From Vitrella brassicaformis (taxonomy: Eukaryota; Sar; Vitrellaceae): a DNA stretch of 42,646 nt. The DNA lies in the NCBI GenBank assembly GCA_001179505.1, contig CDMY01000288.1:86484-129129 (forward strand). Direction: 5' to 3'. Shown here piece by piece: positions 1 through 11,455 of the stretch (the first letter of the stretch is position 1; each line of letters starts with the position of its first letter). The notes under the pieces were generated by a model. It saw only the letters and a program-made list of their open reading frames with translations, was not told where the DNA came from and did not search any database. A program made the position numbers and the translations under genes.

Positions 1-66
1 TCACACACACACAACACAACGACGCCTGCACCCATTTGTGTGCTCTGTGTGTGTGTGTGTGTGCAG

Positions 67-1745
67 TACCGACCTATCTGGTGCGTCTGTGCTGCCTGAG
101 AGCGTTGAGACCTACTTCGAGTACGGCGGAGAGCAGGTCAAGATCAGCAAACAGGAAATAGCTCAAATCAAGGTCACTAAGTCACTCAACGACACACACA
201 CACACACACACAAGGCCAAGATGGTTGACGGATGCGCCTCACTCTCTCGGTGTGTGTGTGTGTGTGTGCAGAAGTTCGACGAGCCCGGTATGAAGCTGCT
301 GGGGTTCAAGCCCAAGTCGTCTATCAAACTCGACCACATCGTCGAAAACAGCAAATTCATGTAATCCATCCCCCCAACCCCCCTCCCCCAACACAGACGC
401 CCCATCCGTCCATGTGTCGTGTGTCGTGTGTGTTGTCAGCTACCCGAACGAGAATCGCGTCAAGGGTTCCCGCGTCTTCTTCTCGGCGCTGCTCCGCAAG
501 ATGATCGAGAGGGACGTCGTGGCCATCGTCCGCCTCATCCCTCGCGCTAATGCCACACCGTACTTCGCCGCACTGGTGCCTCAGGTGAGCTCCTCCCCCC
601 TCCGCTCTCCCCACCCACAGCCCCCGCCCCCATCTGTGTGTTTGTGTGTGTCCTTCCACTCATCAGCGAGAGTCCAAGAAGCTGGTCAAGCACATCGAGC
701 CGAGTGGCTTCCACCTGATCGGTCTGCCGTGGGCCGAGGACATCCGCCATCTGCAGCTCGGCACCCACCACGTGGCCGTGATGGACTCGCAAGACGCCAC
801 CGAGGCCGACCAGGCCGACCCACACGCCATCATCAAGGACCACGACGAGTGGCGCGAGCAGGTCAAGAACGCCAAAAAAATGATCAGAGGTGCCCTGGGA
901 GGCAGGGAGGCAGGGAGGGGACACGTGTGTGTGTGTGTGTGTGTGTGTTGGTGCAGGTATGAAGATTGACGATTTCCATCCGCAGCAGATTCCCAACCCG
1001 ATGCTGCAGCGACACTACCAGGCCATAGAGGTACCTACACACACACACACGCCTATACGTCACCTCCAATGCCAATTTCTGTGTGTAATGCATGTCTATG
1101 TGTGTGTCATCAGAGTCTGGCGTTGGGTGACGAGTTGCCCAGCAGCATGTCCCAGGAGGTGCTGCCGCCCCCCCTCACAATGATGCAGGGCAGCCTCCCC
1201 GAGGACGCCATCAAATTCAGACAGAGGTACACACAACACGCCCATCCCTCCACCCACTCCCCCACCCCTCCATGTGTTGTGTTATGCAGTGTGTATGGCG
1301 ACGAGTTGGTGCCCAAGCCGGCTGCCGGCAAGAAGCGGCCTGCCGGGGGCGGCGGCGGGGGCGGTGCCAAGAAGCCCAAGATCGACCCGGACTCACTCAC
1401 CAAAGACAAGATGAAGGTCAGCTGCACCCTGGCTATTCGGATGTGGGCGGCCATGTGTATGTCTGTCTGTCTGTCTGTCTGTGTGTGTGTGTCTGTGTGT
1501 GTGTGGTGTGTGTTTCTCCGTCAACACCCAGGAGATGATAGCCGACGACAGCATTCAGACGCTCACCAACGACAACCTCAAGGCCTTCCTCCGCGAGAAC
1601 AATCTGCCGGTCCGTCCGCACACAAAGCCGACGCAGCCAACCCATCGCCACAATGCATCACACGTGGCTGTCCTGTTGTCCACTGCCTCAGGTGAGCGGC
1701 ACCAAGGCGGTGCTGGTGCAGCGCGTCAAGGACCTGCTCAAGTAG
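67..1745 (+). CDS. XRCC6: Ku70 (XRCC6-like) DNA end-binding protein, 5'-truncated
   Basis: This is the C-terminal 335 residues of Ku70, the nuclear subunit that with Ku80 rings DNA ends in non-homologous end joining. Exons read 67-172, 272-360, 440-584, 667-889, 957-1030, 1114-1226, 1290-1416, 1532-1609 and 1692-1745; they sum to a whole frame after one leading phase base. The Ku core is recognisable from the strings YFEYGGEQV, GMKLLGFKP, YPNENRVKG, FFSALLRKM and PYFAALVPQ. A Gly-rich linker flanked by KKRP and KKPK looks like a bipartite nuclear signal. The last two exons encode a SAP domain (LTNDNLKAFLRENNLP, SGTKAVLVQRVKDLL), which separates Ku70 from Ku80. The von Willebrand-like N-terminal domain lies beyond the left edge. 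Several introns carry long TG tracts next to the acceptor. Confidence 0.93.
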
Positions 1746-2315
1746 ATGGGGGAGGGCGTTGGGGGGAGGGATGTGCGTGTAGGTGTAGCTGTAGACTATT
1801 GCAGACCTCCACGACAGCCGCTTGCCGAAACACACAGGCAGCCGGGCAGAGAGGGGTGGGGGAACAGTGGGTGGACGGATGGGTAGCCTCCATGCACTGA
1901 AATGATGTGATGCATGCGCATGTGGGTGTGGGTGTGCGTGTGGATGAGACGTAGCCCCTCCACCACCACTTTGGTGGCAAGTTCCGCCTGATAAATGAAA
2001 TGATTGCGTGTGCAGTGACGCCACGGATGCGCCAGTGGGCACTGCAGCTCAACATTGAAGGCTCAATGCACACACAGGGTCTGGGCGGGCCACTACTCGC
2101 ATAGAGAAGTGACACACAGACATCCGTCCGCCCATTGGTCCAGGCATGCGTCAAGAGAGTGTCTACAGACATGCAGAGGGCCGGCCATGCGGCAGCTACG
2201 TCTACGGTGCTGTCAGACAGACAAACATCCGGACCACACACACACAGGCAGACACACAACGCGCGTGCCATGGACAAAGTTACAGTCAGCACAGTGTCGG
2301 TCTCTCTCACCCGTC
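1746..2315. other. Convergent intergenic region
   Basis: This stretch lies between the Ku70 stop and the stop of F-box-like copy A on the opposite strand, so it should hold two 3' UTRs. It is rich in GTGTGG and ACACAC runs. The open frames crossing it are low-complexity and have no recognisable domain. Confidence 0.6.
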
Positions 2316-5300
2316 TCATCGGCCACTGAGCTTTGCCTGCACCACTATGTCTCCATTATCATCCGTTGTGCTAATTGAGAAGTCGCCGATTCTCGTATTT
2401 GGGAGCAGCTGCCGAATGGCGTCGTGAAGGCCGCCATGCATCAGCAGCAGCACCCCTACGCGCCTCAGGCCGCGGACACCGGCGGTGAGCAAAGTTGACA
2501 GGCCGCTGCGGATGAGCTCGGCAGCAGCAAGGGGCTCCAACTCATCGGACACTGACGATGGCGGCACACAGACACAAACACATGATGAGCCGACGAGCAC
2601 CTCGATTCACTCGCTGCAGGCATTCGCGGCATACCTTCTAAGTACATGCGTATCTCTCGAATAGATGGCAGACGACTCGACCCCCAGCCGTCAAAGGCAC
2701 CGCCCTGCGTGAGACTGACTGCCCTGACCTCACCCAACTCCACACCTACCCTGACAGTGTGCAGCCCTCCCCCCTCCCCCAGTCCTTCCAGCACACCGCG
2801 TCTGTCCTCTGCACTCACACCTCTGCCAAATTCCACCCGCAACACCTCTCTGGGCATCTTCTCTGCCAGCAGCCGGCCCGCAGCTGCTGCGACCAGTCCG
2901 CTGTGGACACGCAGCTCTCTTGCCCGCGGGAACGGCGGGAGGTGGTTGATGATGGTCGGGATGGGTGGGGTGGTGCCGGGAGGGGGAACGAAGCCATCGG
3001 CATTGTGAACCGATACCCACTCCACCTTGGCGAATGTGAGGCTCTGTGCTATCTCGATGGCCGCCTCGCTGGGGCTGTTGAGGGGGTGGGTGATGTCATG
3101 CTCGCTCAGAAAGTTCCAATACACCTCGTCTGCCTGCCGTGCCGCCTCCTGGATGGCCGTCTTGATGAAGGGCGAGGGGCGAGGGGGGAACTCGACGGCG
3201 TAGAAGAGGGCCAGCTCGAAGGCCGTATCGCAAACAACGGTCACGGTGAGCGGGACGTCCGGCGAGGTGCAGCATGTGTTGATGAAGCCGTCAACAGCCA
3301 GCAGAGCAGAGAGGCTGTCATCGAAGTCGAATGGGCAGACCTCCACGTCGAGCCGTCTCAGCGACTTGCGGCAGCCACGCGATGTGAGCACATCCTTGAA
3401 AGAAACAAAGAGAGAAGACCACCAGTGGATGATGCCTCGCCTGTGTAATAACTGCCTACCTGCAGTCGTCTGACTCCCCACTCGTCCCCGCGGAACCATT
3501 CGATCCCTCCGATGCGCTCCAGGTGTCTGAGCGGCCCTGGCTGCCCAGCGGGTGTGATGGGGAAGTGCTCAAACACACCCGCCCACTCGTCCCAGGTCCG
3601 CCGACGCCCCCCCACCTCTTTCAGCGATGACGACGAGCTGATGAATTGGCCCAGCTCATCGGCATCCCACCCGTCCTGATCCACATACTCGAGTGCGGGC
3701 ATGCACCAGCCTTTGTGGGCAAGGACACTGTGGTGTCGGACGGCTCCTGTGACGGTCCTGAGGGAATGAAGGGTGGGGCTGAGGGCATGGAGGGTGGGGG
3801 GCGGGGCGGGGGGAGGAAGGCGAGAGGGGGGGCTGGGTCTGGTGGAGTTGAGCAATTGGCTGTCGGCGGTGGTGAAGTGGATGGTCTCCAGGCTGCCCTT
3901 CGGCATGTGCTGCTGGCCCTTCTTCTCGCACACCTCGCGCCGCCCGGCCGCATGGCCCTCGACGACGCTCATCATGGTGTCCAGACACCACAACCGGTCG
4001 CCGCGTGGCTGCACGAGGGTGATGGCCGTCAGGTTGACGAGCCGTTTGCCGAGCTGGAAGGCCTGCTCAGGCGTCATGCTCTCCCAGAAGTAACGGTCGT
4101 CCTCGTCGCTGCAGTCGATAGTGATGTGTGTCTGCTGGTGAAGGGCTGCCGTGTGGATGGGGGAGAGGCTGCTCTGTGTGGCACCAAAGGATGATTGCTG
4201 CCCGAAGGCCGCACCGCCAAACATGCCGCCCCGAGCTGAGAATGACGGTCCACTGAATGAATTCGACGCCACCACAGCTGATCGTTCCACACACACAGAC
4301 ATGCAGCAGGAGATGGGCCCATCCATCCATCCATCTATCCATCCATCCATCCATGTGTGTGTTGCTCCGTGACGTCACACACTCACCAGTGCCGCCAGAG
4401 ATGATGCTACCGCTGAACGGGCCGAATATGCCGCCCGTCCCCGTGGCAGCCCCGCCCTGGCCAGACAGACTCCCTCTGCCAGTGCCGCTGAACGTGCCCC
4501 CCGACGCTGCCGCCCCGCCACCAAGCAGGTCGCCACCTCCTTTCCCTGTGGATGCCTTGCCGAGCTCGAATGGGCCGCTGGTGGGTGTGGTTGTCGACTG
4601 TGCTGCAGATGGTGGCAATTTGGATGGTGCTTTGGCAGGCGCGAAGATGCTGCCGCCAAAGAGGTCTCCTGGGGCTATGATGGTGTTGGTGAGGCCGGCA
4701 GCCGAGGCGGGTGAAGGGGCGGCACTGATGCGCTTGGCGCGGGACCTTGGTTTGACGGCAGGTGTGGCTGCGCCAACTGTGAAGAGCAACGACGAGGGAC
4801 CACCGCCAGATGACGCAGCTGCAGCTGCACTCGACAGGCCCCCTTGTCCCGTCGATGTGCCGATCAGAGATTGTCCGCCAAACAGAGAGAGTAGCGATGC
4901 CGCACCCGGCGGCGCCCCGTCGGCCGTGTCCTCTTTGGCCGCAGCTGTGGTCTGGCCCTTGAGGGGTCCGAAGGCGGCGCCCGCAAAGAGCGGACCGGCA
5001 GTGGTCGACGGCAGGGCCGAAGACGATGCCATGAGGGAGTCGGCGCTGCGAGGGGGTGGGAAGATGGCCGACAGCTCGCGAGGGGTCATGAAGCTACAGA
5101 GCGACGCCAGAAGGTCCTCGCCAAAACCAGCAGGAGCCTGAAGCAGAGAAGCGACAAAGGGAGACGAGAGGCTCCATGAGAGTGGAGGACATCGGTCGTG
5201 TGCTGTGTGTGGCTGTGTGTACCTTCTTGCTAACATTCCACACCTGCACACACATCACACAACACACCAAAGCACCAAGCATCACAGAGTGCTGTCCGGG

Positions 5301-5736
5301 AGCTTTTGTTGAGGTGTGTTTGCCTACCACGGGTGGCTGTGGGTTCGTGTGTGTGTCTGGATTGGTCTGGTGCGGCACCACCACTTTGAACTCCTCCCCC
5401 CATCCGCCGACCTCCCTCATGTAAAGCGCCGTCCCCTCGTGCAGAGTGCCCGCCTTCTCGTAGACCACGTGTGGGTCGATGTGATGTATGCTGGCCGTGA
5501 CCCACACGTAGTCATTGGTCGGAGCCCTCTTGGTGCTCGACAGCAACACAACACGGGTGCCCTCCTGGTTACGACTACACGCAGAGGACGGCATCGCCTG
5601 ACGAATGAAACAAACAAACCACAAAGAAATGACCAAACAAATGAACGAATCATTTGCGCCTCACGGTTGTGTGTGCCTTGCTCACTTCTGCTTGAGGCCG
5701 AACAGACGAAGATGATGCTGCTGCCGCCGCTGCCAT
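2316..5736 (-). CDS. F-box-like protein with FG-rich insert, module copy A
   Basis: This gene has seven exons: 5686-5736, 5328-5597, a 21-nt microexon 5223-5243, 4387-5137, 3460-4277, 2635-3394 and 2316-2551, giving 968 residues. The start MAAAAAASSSS matches the start of copies B and C. Exon 2 carries the family N-terminal block (CSRNQEGTRVVLLSS, DDYVWVTA-like). Exon 4 begins with an F-box-like helix region, FGEDLLASLCSFMTPREL. About 260 residues of low-complexity sequence with repeated FG, GAAFG, LFGG and IFG motifs follow; copy B lacks them. The rest aligns with copy B throughout (HQQTHITID, FWESMTPEQAFQLGK, CRKSLRRLDV, TAGVRGLRRV). A substrate-adaptor role in ubiquitin ligation would follow if the F-box is real, but that is inference. 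The C-terminal two thirds match no family I recognise. Confidence 0.72.
4317..4355. repeat. ATCC tetranucleotide microsatellite
   Basis: About eight imperfect ATCC units lie inside the intron of F-box-like copy A between exons 4 and 5. That intron interrupts the FG-rich insertion and is absent from copy B. Confidence 0.85.
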
Positions 5737-5849
5737 GGGGCCACTCTCAAACGCGGCTGACGAGAAGAGGACAGTGGTAGGCATCACTCTCAGCATCTCT
5801 CTCGTCATTCGTGTGCGGCTTACCGGCGAGATCTGCCGAGCAGAATCCG
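5737..5849. promoter_or_regulatory. Putative bidirectional promoter, copy A
   Basis: A gap of 113 bp separates the ATG of F-box-like copy A on the minus strand from the conserved ATG of its divergent CS-side partner. The same arrangement with nearly the same gap occurs in copies B and C, so shared control elements are plausible. No core promoter motif is evident. Confidence 0.35.
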
Positions 5850-6628
5850 ATGAGCGATGGCCTCTGTGTCAGCCGAGGCTTACTATCGAGGAGGCCGACT
5901 CAATGAAGGCTAATTCGCTGTACAACGCATCCTATTCATCGAAGGGCGAGCTTATTCGCCAGCTCGCGATCTGCCAGGCGTCGTTTTCTATTCATGACCA
6001 AGCCGATTCATCACTGCAAATCGGACCACATCGACGTCAGCGACGACAATGGAGAAGAACCAAGCAGCCACAGACAGCCGACAGTCACGAGATTTGATGC
6101 CGCAAAGAGTTGACGTTACGGTGGGCGGCAGAAAAGGACAAGTCCCTCATCCAGCCGTCGGCAACTTGAAGTGGCTGCTGCTGCTACCCCTCCCCCCGCC
6201 CCGCCACGAGTCGAGGGAATCGAAGATCTGCCGCGGGTAATGACGGGCGAGGCGGTGAGTGGCCTGGCGACGAGCCGATGGAGAGAGACTGACAGGGCGG
6301 CCTGGCCCAGCGGATCTGACGAGGAATGGCGGGGTCCTGTCAGATACCACCGGTCAGGGAGAGAGGGAGGGAGGGACAAGCAAATGGATGACGGCACAGA
6401 GGGGTGGCTTCCTTTGTTGCATTCAGGACTCAGCCGCGTTATGGCCTGACGGTGAGCGTCATCGGGCCGCCAGACACCGGTGCGCGGGACGTCCACATCA
6501 ACCTGGACCAACAGCACCTCACCGTCAAAAGCAAAGGGCAGACAGACAGGCACCCACCCGACACAACCACATATCCACAGAAATATCCACGACGACGAGG
6601 AGAGCGAGGAGACGAGAACGCCCACTGA
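5850..6628 (+). pseudogene. CS-domain-like divergent partner, copy A, truncated
   Basis: This is a degraded copy of the gene divergent from F-box-like copy A. The frame starting at the conserved ATG stops after 18 codons (TGA near 5904), where copies B and C stay open. Near 6425-6549 lies a CS-domain exon: YGLTVSVIGPPDTGARDV, then INLDQQHLTVKSKGQ, the strand pattern of NudC/p23 CS domains (VPPGTKxxDV ... HLxVxxKGQ). Its donor reads GC at 6550-6551 where copies B and C have GT, and no counterpart of the next exon (WTVEH...WTWKV) is seen downstream. The open frame runs on to a stop near 6626. Whether a short product is made is unknown. Confidence 0.5.
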
Positions 6629-7233
6629 CTGACTCATCTTCCTCTGTCCAGCCGCCGTCAGGGTGTGCACCCATCTACCTATGTGTCACACACAACCAGC
6701 AGACAGACAGACAGACTGGCATGGCAGGGGGATGTATCTTCCTCGCCTCGCCTTTGCTCTCTATGCGTACATAGTTGTGTTACATATATACGTTAGTGTT
6801 GTATCTATGTCGAATACAGGACAGATTTGTACCGACCGGCTTCCACGTCCCTAAGGCCTTCTTGCGCGTGCACTGAGTCGCAAACATCTTTATTTGGGCC
6901 CTTCTTGTCAATCGTTCGCACAGCCTTTATGGAGAGAGGGTCATGCTTCTTGTGTGGCTTGTGAGCTGCGTTGCCATCACTGAAATGCAGTGTGTATCCA
7001 TCTCAGTGTGTGGAGGGAAGGATTATTAACGAGTATTACATAAGGAGTCCCGCATCTTCAAACTGATCCATCCATCCATCCGTTCGTCCGTCCAGACATA
7101 CAGATGGACCCGGCAGCAGCTACAGTACGATGCTGTCAGACAGACAGATTGCCTGGCCAAACCACACACACACACACACACGCAAATTGACAGCGGAACT
7201 ACAGATAGTCTGCCTGTATCTTGCTCTCACCGT
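6629..7233. other. Intergenic region between module copies A and B
   Basis: No gene is recognised here. The stretch is less GC-rich than its surroundings and holds ATCC and CGTCC runs near 7067-7095 and a CA tract near 7163-7184. It separates the remnant CS gene of copy A from the stop of F-box-like copy B. Confidence 0.55.
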
Positions 7234-9727
7234 CTAGGGGTCACGAGTTGCCACCACCATTGCAATGTACCCATCCTCAAAATCATCATCATCCCGTGTG
7301 TTGATGGTGAAGCCGCCCACTCGAGTGCCGTCGGGGAGCAGCTCACGAATGCCATCGACAAGATCGTCAGGCTCATCCGGCAGCCATACCCACACACGCC
7401 TCAGGCCGCGGACACCGGCGGTGAGCAGAGACGACAGGCCGTCGCGGATGATGTTCGCGGCGGCAGAGGCCTCCATCTCATGGGGCACTGAATGACGACA
7501 CATAGACAAGGCGGATGGACACACACAGATGATGGAGCACATTCCTGCACTCACTGCCCTCCGGGCATACCTGCTAAGCGCATGCCTATGTTGCTGATCG
7601 ATGGCAGACGATTCGACCCCCAGCCGTCAAAGAGCTCTTCAGTGAGAGTGACCGGATCTACCTCGCCCACCGCATCCCCTAACCCGTCGATAATGCCCAC
7701 CTCCCTCTCCTCCCCCAATCCCTCCAGCACGCCGAGCCTGTCCTGTGCACTGACCGCTGCATGAAATACCACCCACTCCACCTCCATAGGCATCTTCTGC
7801 GCCAACAGCCGGCCCGCAGCACCGCCCACAGCGCTCCAGACACACAGCTCATGGACCCTTGGGATCGGCTGCAGGTGGTTGATGATGTCGGGGGCGGGTG
7901 GGGTGGTGCCGGGAGGGGGGTCGAAGCCATTGGCATCGTGAACCATCACGCTCGACACGTTGTCGAATGAGAGACTCGATGCGATCTCGCCGGCCGCCTG
8001 GCTGGGGCTGTCGATGGGGTGGGTGAGGTCATTCTGGCTGATGGTGTAGGTCACACCCGTCGTCTGCCGTGCCGCCTCCTGGATGGCCGCCTTGATGAAG
8101 GGGGAGGGGCGAAGGGGGAACTCGTCGGCGTAGAATAGGGACAGGTCGAATTCACTCGGCGTGACGTTCACGGTGAGCGGGACGTCCGGCGAGGTGCAGC
8201 ATGTGTTGATGAAGTCGTCAACAGCCAGCAGGGCGGAGAGGCTGTGGTGGCCCTCAATTCGAGGGACACCCACGTCGAGCCGTCTCAGCGACTTGCGGCA
8301 GCCACGCGATGTGAGCACATCCTACAAAGAAACAAAGAGAGAAGGACGCGATCCGTGTGTGTGTGCACAACAGATGAGGCCTCCCCTGTGTGATGATTGC
8401 CTACCTGCAGTCGTCTCACTTCCCCCTCGAAGCCCTCATATGCGATCCCTCCGATGGTCTGCAGCTGTCTGAGCGGCCCCGGCTGGCGGGCGGATGCGAT
8501 GGGGAAGTGCTCAAACACAGCCGCCCACCACTCCCATGACCGCCGACGCCCCTCCACCTCTTTCAGCGACTGAGACGAGCTGACGAAGCGGCCGAGCTGC
8601 TTGGCATCCCACCCGTCCTGATGCACACGCTCGAGTGCGGGCATCTTCCAGCCCCTGTCGGCCAGCTTACCGTAATAGTGCTCGCCGACGGCACCAGTGA
8701 CGGCCCTGAGGGCATGGATGGTGGGGGGCTCGGTGGGGGGAGGAAGGCGAAAAACCGGGGGCCTGGGGCTGGTGGTGGAGTTGAGCAATTGGTCGGTGGC
8801 GGTGGTGAAGTCGATGGTCTCCAGCGATCCCTCCGCCATGAGCTGCTGCCCCTCCTTCTCGCACGCCGCCCGACGTCCGGCCGCATGGCCCTCCACGATG
8901 CTTATCATGCTGCCCAGACACCACCACTGCTTGCGGCGCGGCTGCACGAGGGTGATGGCCGTCAGGTTGACAAGCCACTTGCCGAGCTGGAAGGCCTGCT
9001 CAGGCGTCAGGCTCTCCCAGAAGTGACGGTCGCCCTCGGTAGAAGAGTCGATGGTGATGTGTGTCTGCTGGTGGAAGGCCCCCTTGACTTGCGGCCACTG
9101 CTTGCAGAGGGTTGGCACAGCCGACAGCTCTCGAGGGGTCATGAAGCTGAAGACACAGGACAGGTGGTCGTCGCCAAGACCACCAGGGGCCTGATTTAGG
9201 GAGAGCATGAGAGTGAGCCGCGTCACGAGTGTGGCTGTGTGTGTGTACCATTCTGTTATCATCCTGATCAGCAGAGTTCTTGTGAGTGAGGCGGAAGCCA
9301 CCATGCCCCTGGACGTACACACACCACACACATCCGGTGAGTGAGTGGACGTGTGGACGTCGCGTGTACCTGTTGGCCATGCGGTGATGTCGTGGTCTTG
9401 CTGTGTGGCACCACTTGTTTGAGCTCCTCTTGGTGTCCGCCCACCTCCCTCAAGTGAAGCGCCGTCCGTCCACTGCCCTCCTCGATGCGATACACGTCGG
9501 CCTTGACCCACCTCTGCTTGCCCTTCTCCCGCCCGTTGGTCACCATCTGCACACGACTGCCCTCTTTGTAACGGCACGGCGCAGAGGACGCCATTGCCTG
9601 ACGAACCGAACAGTCAAGTGAAGGAGCGAATGAGTCAGCGATGCTCTGACATTGATGAGTGTGTGGTGGTTGTGCTTTGACTGACATCGTCGTCAGGCAA
9701 AGCAGACGAAGATGAAGCCGCTGCCAT
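7234..9727 (-). CDS. F-box-like protein, module copy B
   Basis: Six exons, 9686-9727, 9370-9597, 9249-9308, 8405-9190, 7571-8321 and 7234-7487, give 706 residues. Exon 2 has the family N-terminal block (CRYKEGSRVQMVT, QRWVKADVYRIEE, TALHLREVGG). Exon 4 starts with LGDDHLSCVFSFMTPREL followed by PTLCKQW, which fits the F-box pattern (LPxELL..ILSFL.P.DL...VC..W) better than copy A does, because the Cys-Lys-x-Trp end is kept. The remainder is unrecognised and contains FWESLTPEQAFQLGK, LVNLTAITLVQPRR and CRKSLRRLDV. Copy B is probably closest to the ancestral form: it lacks the FG-rich insert and its intron. Exon 3 is 60 nt here against 21 nt in copy A, with unrelated sequence. F-box function is inferred from one short motif. 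Confidence 0.75.
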
Positions 9728-9848
9728 GGCGACACTCTCAAACACGGCTGACAAGAAGGGCACACTGCCCGGCACAGAGCTGTGTGTGTGTGCATCTCTC
9801 TCGGCATCTATGTGCTGCTTACCAGAGAGATCTGTCGAGCAGAATCGA
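9728..9848. promoter_or_regulatory. Putative bidirectional promoter, copy B
   Basis: A 121-bp gap separates the start codons of F-box-like copy B and its divergent CS-side partner. It resembles the corresponding gaps in copies A and C (an ACACTCAAACACGGCTGA-like block beside the F-box ATG). Confidence 0.35.
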
Positions 9849-10900
9849 ATGAGCAATGGCCTCTCTGACAGCCGAGGCGTCTATCGAGGGGGCCGACCTC
9901 CCCGGGGCACTCACGGAGTGCAATTCGCCGTACAACACTCCAATCCGTACATCAAAAGGCGAGCTTATTCGCGAGCTCGGCGATCTGCGCGGCGTCGCTT
10001 TCCATCCATGGCCAGGCCCATTGATCACTGCAAATCGGACCACCCGACGTGAGTGACGATAATTAAGAAGAAGCAAGCAGCCACAGACAGCCGACAGTCA
10101 CGAGATTCGATGCGCAGACGGTGGCGGCAGAAAGACAAGGCACTCCTCCGGCCGTCGGGGAGTGCTGCTACCCCTTCTCGCCTGGATGATGATAAGCGAA
10201 GCGATGAGTGGCCTGCCGAAGAGCTGATGGACATGGACAGGGGCCCTCCCACTGTGTACAAGGCCAGGCGGCCTGGCCAGCGGATCTGACGAGCAATGAC
10301 GGGCCACTGACAGATACTACTGGTCAGGGAGGGAGGGATGGACAGCATGACACAGATGCATGGTCCCTTTCCTTGCGGTCAGGTCTCAGTCGCCTTAATG
10401 GGCTGACAGTGAGTGTCATTGGGCCGCCGGACACCGGTGCGCGGGATGTCCGCATCAAGATGGACGAGCAGCACCTCGCCGCCACGTGCAAAGGGCAGAC
10501 AGACAGGTACCCACCCGACACAACCACATATTCACACAGAGGGATCCGCACACTCTGTGTTCTCTCTTCCTCTCTGCTGCAGTGGTCGATGGACACTGGA
10601 GCATCGCGTCGTCAGGACAGACGAGGACGGCTAGACGTGGAAAGTCATCGACTTTGAAGACCCCCAGGCCCCCAACAGCAGCGCCTCGGCGTCGTCAGCC
10701 ATCTCGGTGGCTGGTGCAGCTGAGTTTGCAGAAGAGCGAGCGAGTCGCCGAGCTCGGCTTGTCCGTCTGGTGGAGGTGCGTCTTACAGGAAAACCCCAAA
10801 ATCGACACCGCCAGACGATATCGATGGAAGGTGGCGTTGGGGGTGAGGAGTAGAGGGCTGCATAGGATTGCGTTGTTGAGTGGGTGGGCGGTGTTGTGAT
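9849..10900 (+). pseudogene. CS-domain-like divergent partner, copy B, with in-frame stop
   Basis: The frame opens at 9849 with MSNGLSDSRG and carries GTHGVQFAVQHSNP, which copy C shares (GTHGLQFAVQHANP), so this start is likely genuine. An exon ending at 10506 encodes the first CS-domain strands (NGLTVSVIGPPDTGARDV, KMDEQHLAATCKGQ). The next exon starts at 10583 after a CAG acceptor and continues GRWTLEHRV, RTDEDG, then TAG at 10632-10634. Copy C has TGG (Trp) at that codon, followed in both by TWKVIDFEDPQA. The conserved Trp of the CS fold has thus become a stop, which would remove the last strands. Further small length differences from copy C occur downstream. The exon joining the N-terminal part to the CS exon was not resolved. 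Confidence 0.6.
10262..10278. repeat. 17-bp inverted repeat conserved in the module
   Basis: GGCCAGGCGGCCTGGCC is a perfect 8-bp inverted repeat around one base. It recurs in module copy C at 41276-41292 and 41439-41455 (read on either strand), while copy A has a diverged version near 6297. Confidence 0.8.
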
Positions 10901-11455
10901 TTCTGATGCCATCGGCAAGCCTCGTGAGTCTGTTTCGTCAATCGTAGTCATTTCTTTGTCTGAGCGGGCGTGACCCTATGGGTGTGCTTGAAGGTTGCTC
11001 GTGTGTGTGTCTGTGTGTGTGTGTGTCTGCGCCTGTGAGTGTGACATACATTCCTTCGTGGTGAGAGTGAGTTCAACCAACGATACTGATTGACACACAC
11101 GGACTGTACACTTGCGTCAATGAGGGTCGACACACATGCATGTTTGCAATCGGTTGGTCTCGCCACGCACAAACAACACACGACAAATAAGCCCATAAAA
11201 ATGCTGCACGCGAACCTCCCCCATCAGCACCTCGCCCAATAAAGAGTCTCACGAAGAAATGCAAACGCTGAACGAATCCCCCATAAGAAACGGCAGCAAC
11301 AGGCAACAGAGCAAAGCGCTGCCTGCGGCAGCTCGTCTGACTGCTTGGCGAGCACAATGGCCAGAGCAGACTGAGTGGAAACCCGCCGGAAGCCAGAAAT
11401 CCAAGAGCAAGCAAAAGGCCCCATGGATGCAGGAGCGGCCGCCCACCTCTGAAGG
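10901..11455. other. Intergenic region between module copy B and dynein
   Basis: No gene is recognised. The dynein 3' UTR should lie at the right end. A TG-rich run occurs at 11000-11045. An AATAAA lies at 11239 on the plus strand, the wrong strand to serve dynein. Confidence 0.55.

Larger units (their letters stand above)
2316..10900. repeat. Tandem duplication of a divergent two-gene module (copies A and B)
   Basis: Copy A spans 2316-6628 and copy B 7234-10900, in the same orientation. Each holds a minus-strand F-box-like gene and a plus-strand CS-domain-like gene sharing a roughly 120-bp start region. Similarity covers coding exons and much of the partner-gene block, while introns at matching positions differ greatly. 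Copy C at 40721-42538 is inverted relative to both. Confidence 0.75.

Noticed and set aside
1441-1515. Short tandem repeats as a possible CRISPR or satellite array
   Set aside because: These are simple TGTC and TG microsatellites inside a Ku70 intron, without spacers or longer repeat units.
2646-3448. Plus-strand frames antisense to F-box-like copy A (and 8621-9199 in copy B)
   Set aside because: They mirror conserved minus-strand exons. The minus strand keeps one frame across paralogues with matching exon phases.
6640-7233. Possible tRNA or small RNA gene in the AT-richer gap
   Set aside because: No cloverleaf, T-arm consensus or terminator run could be found by eye.
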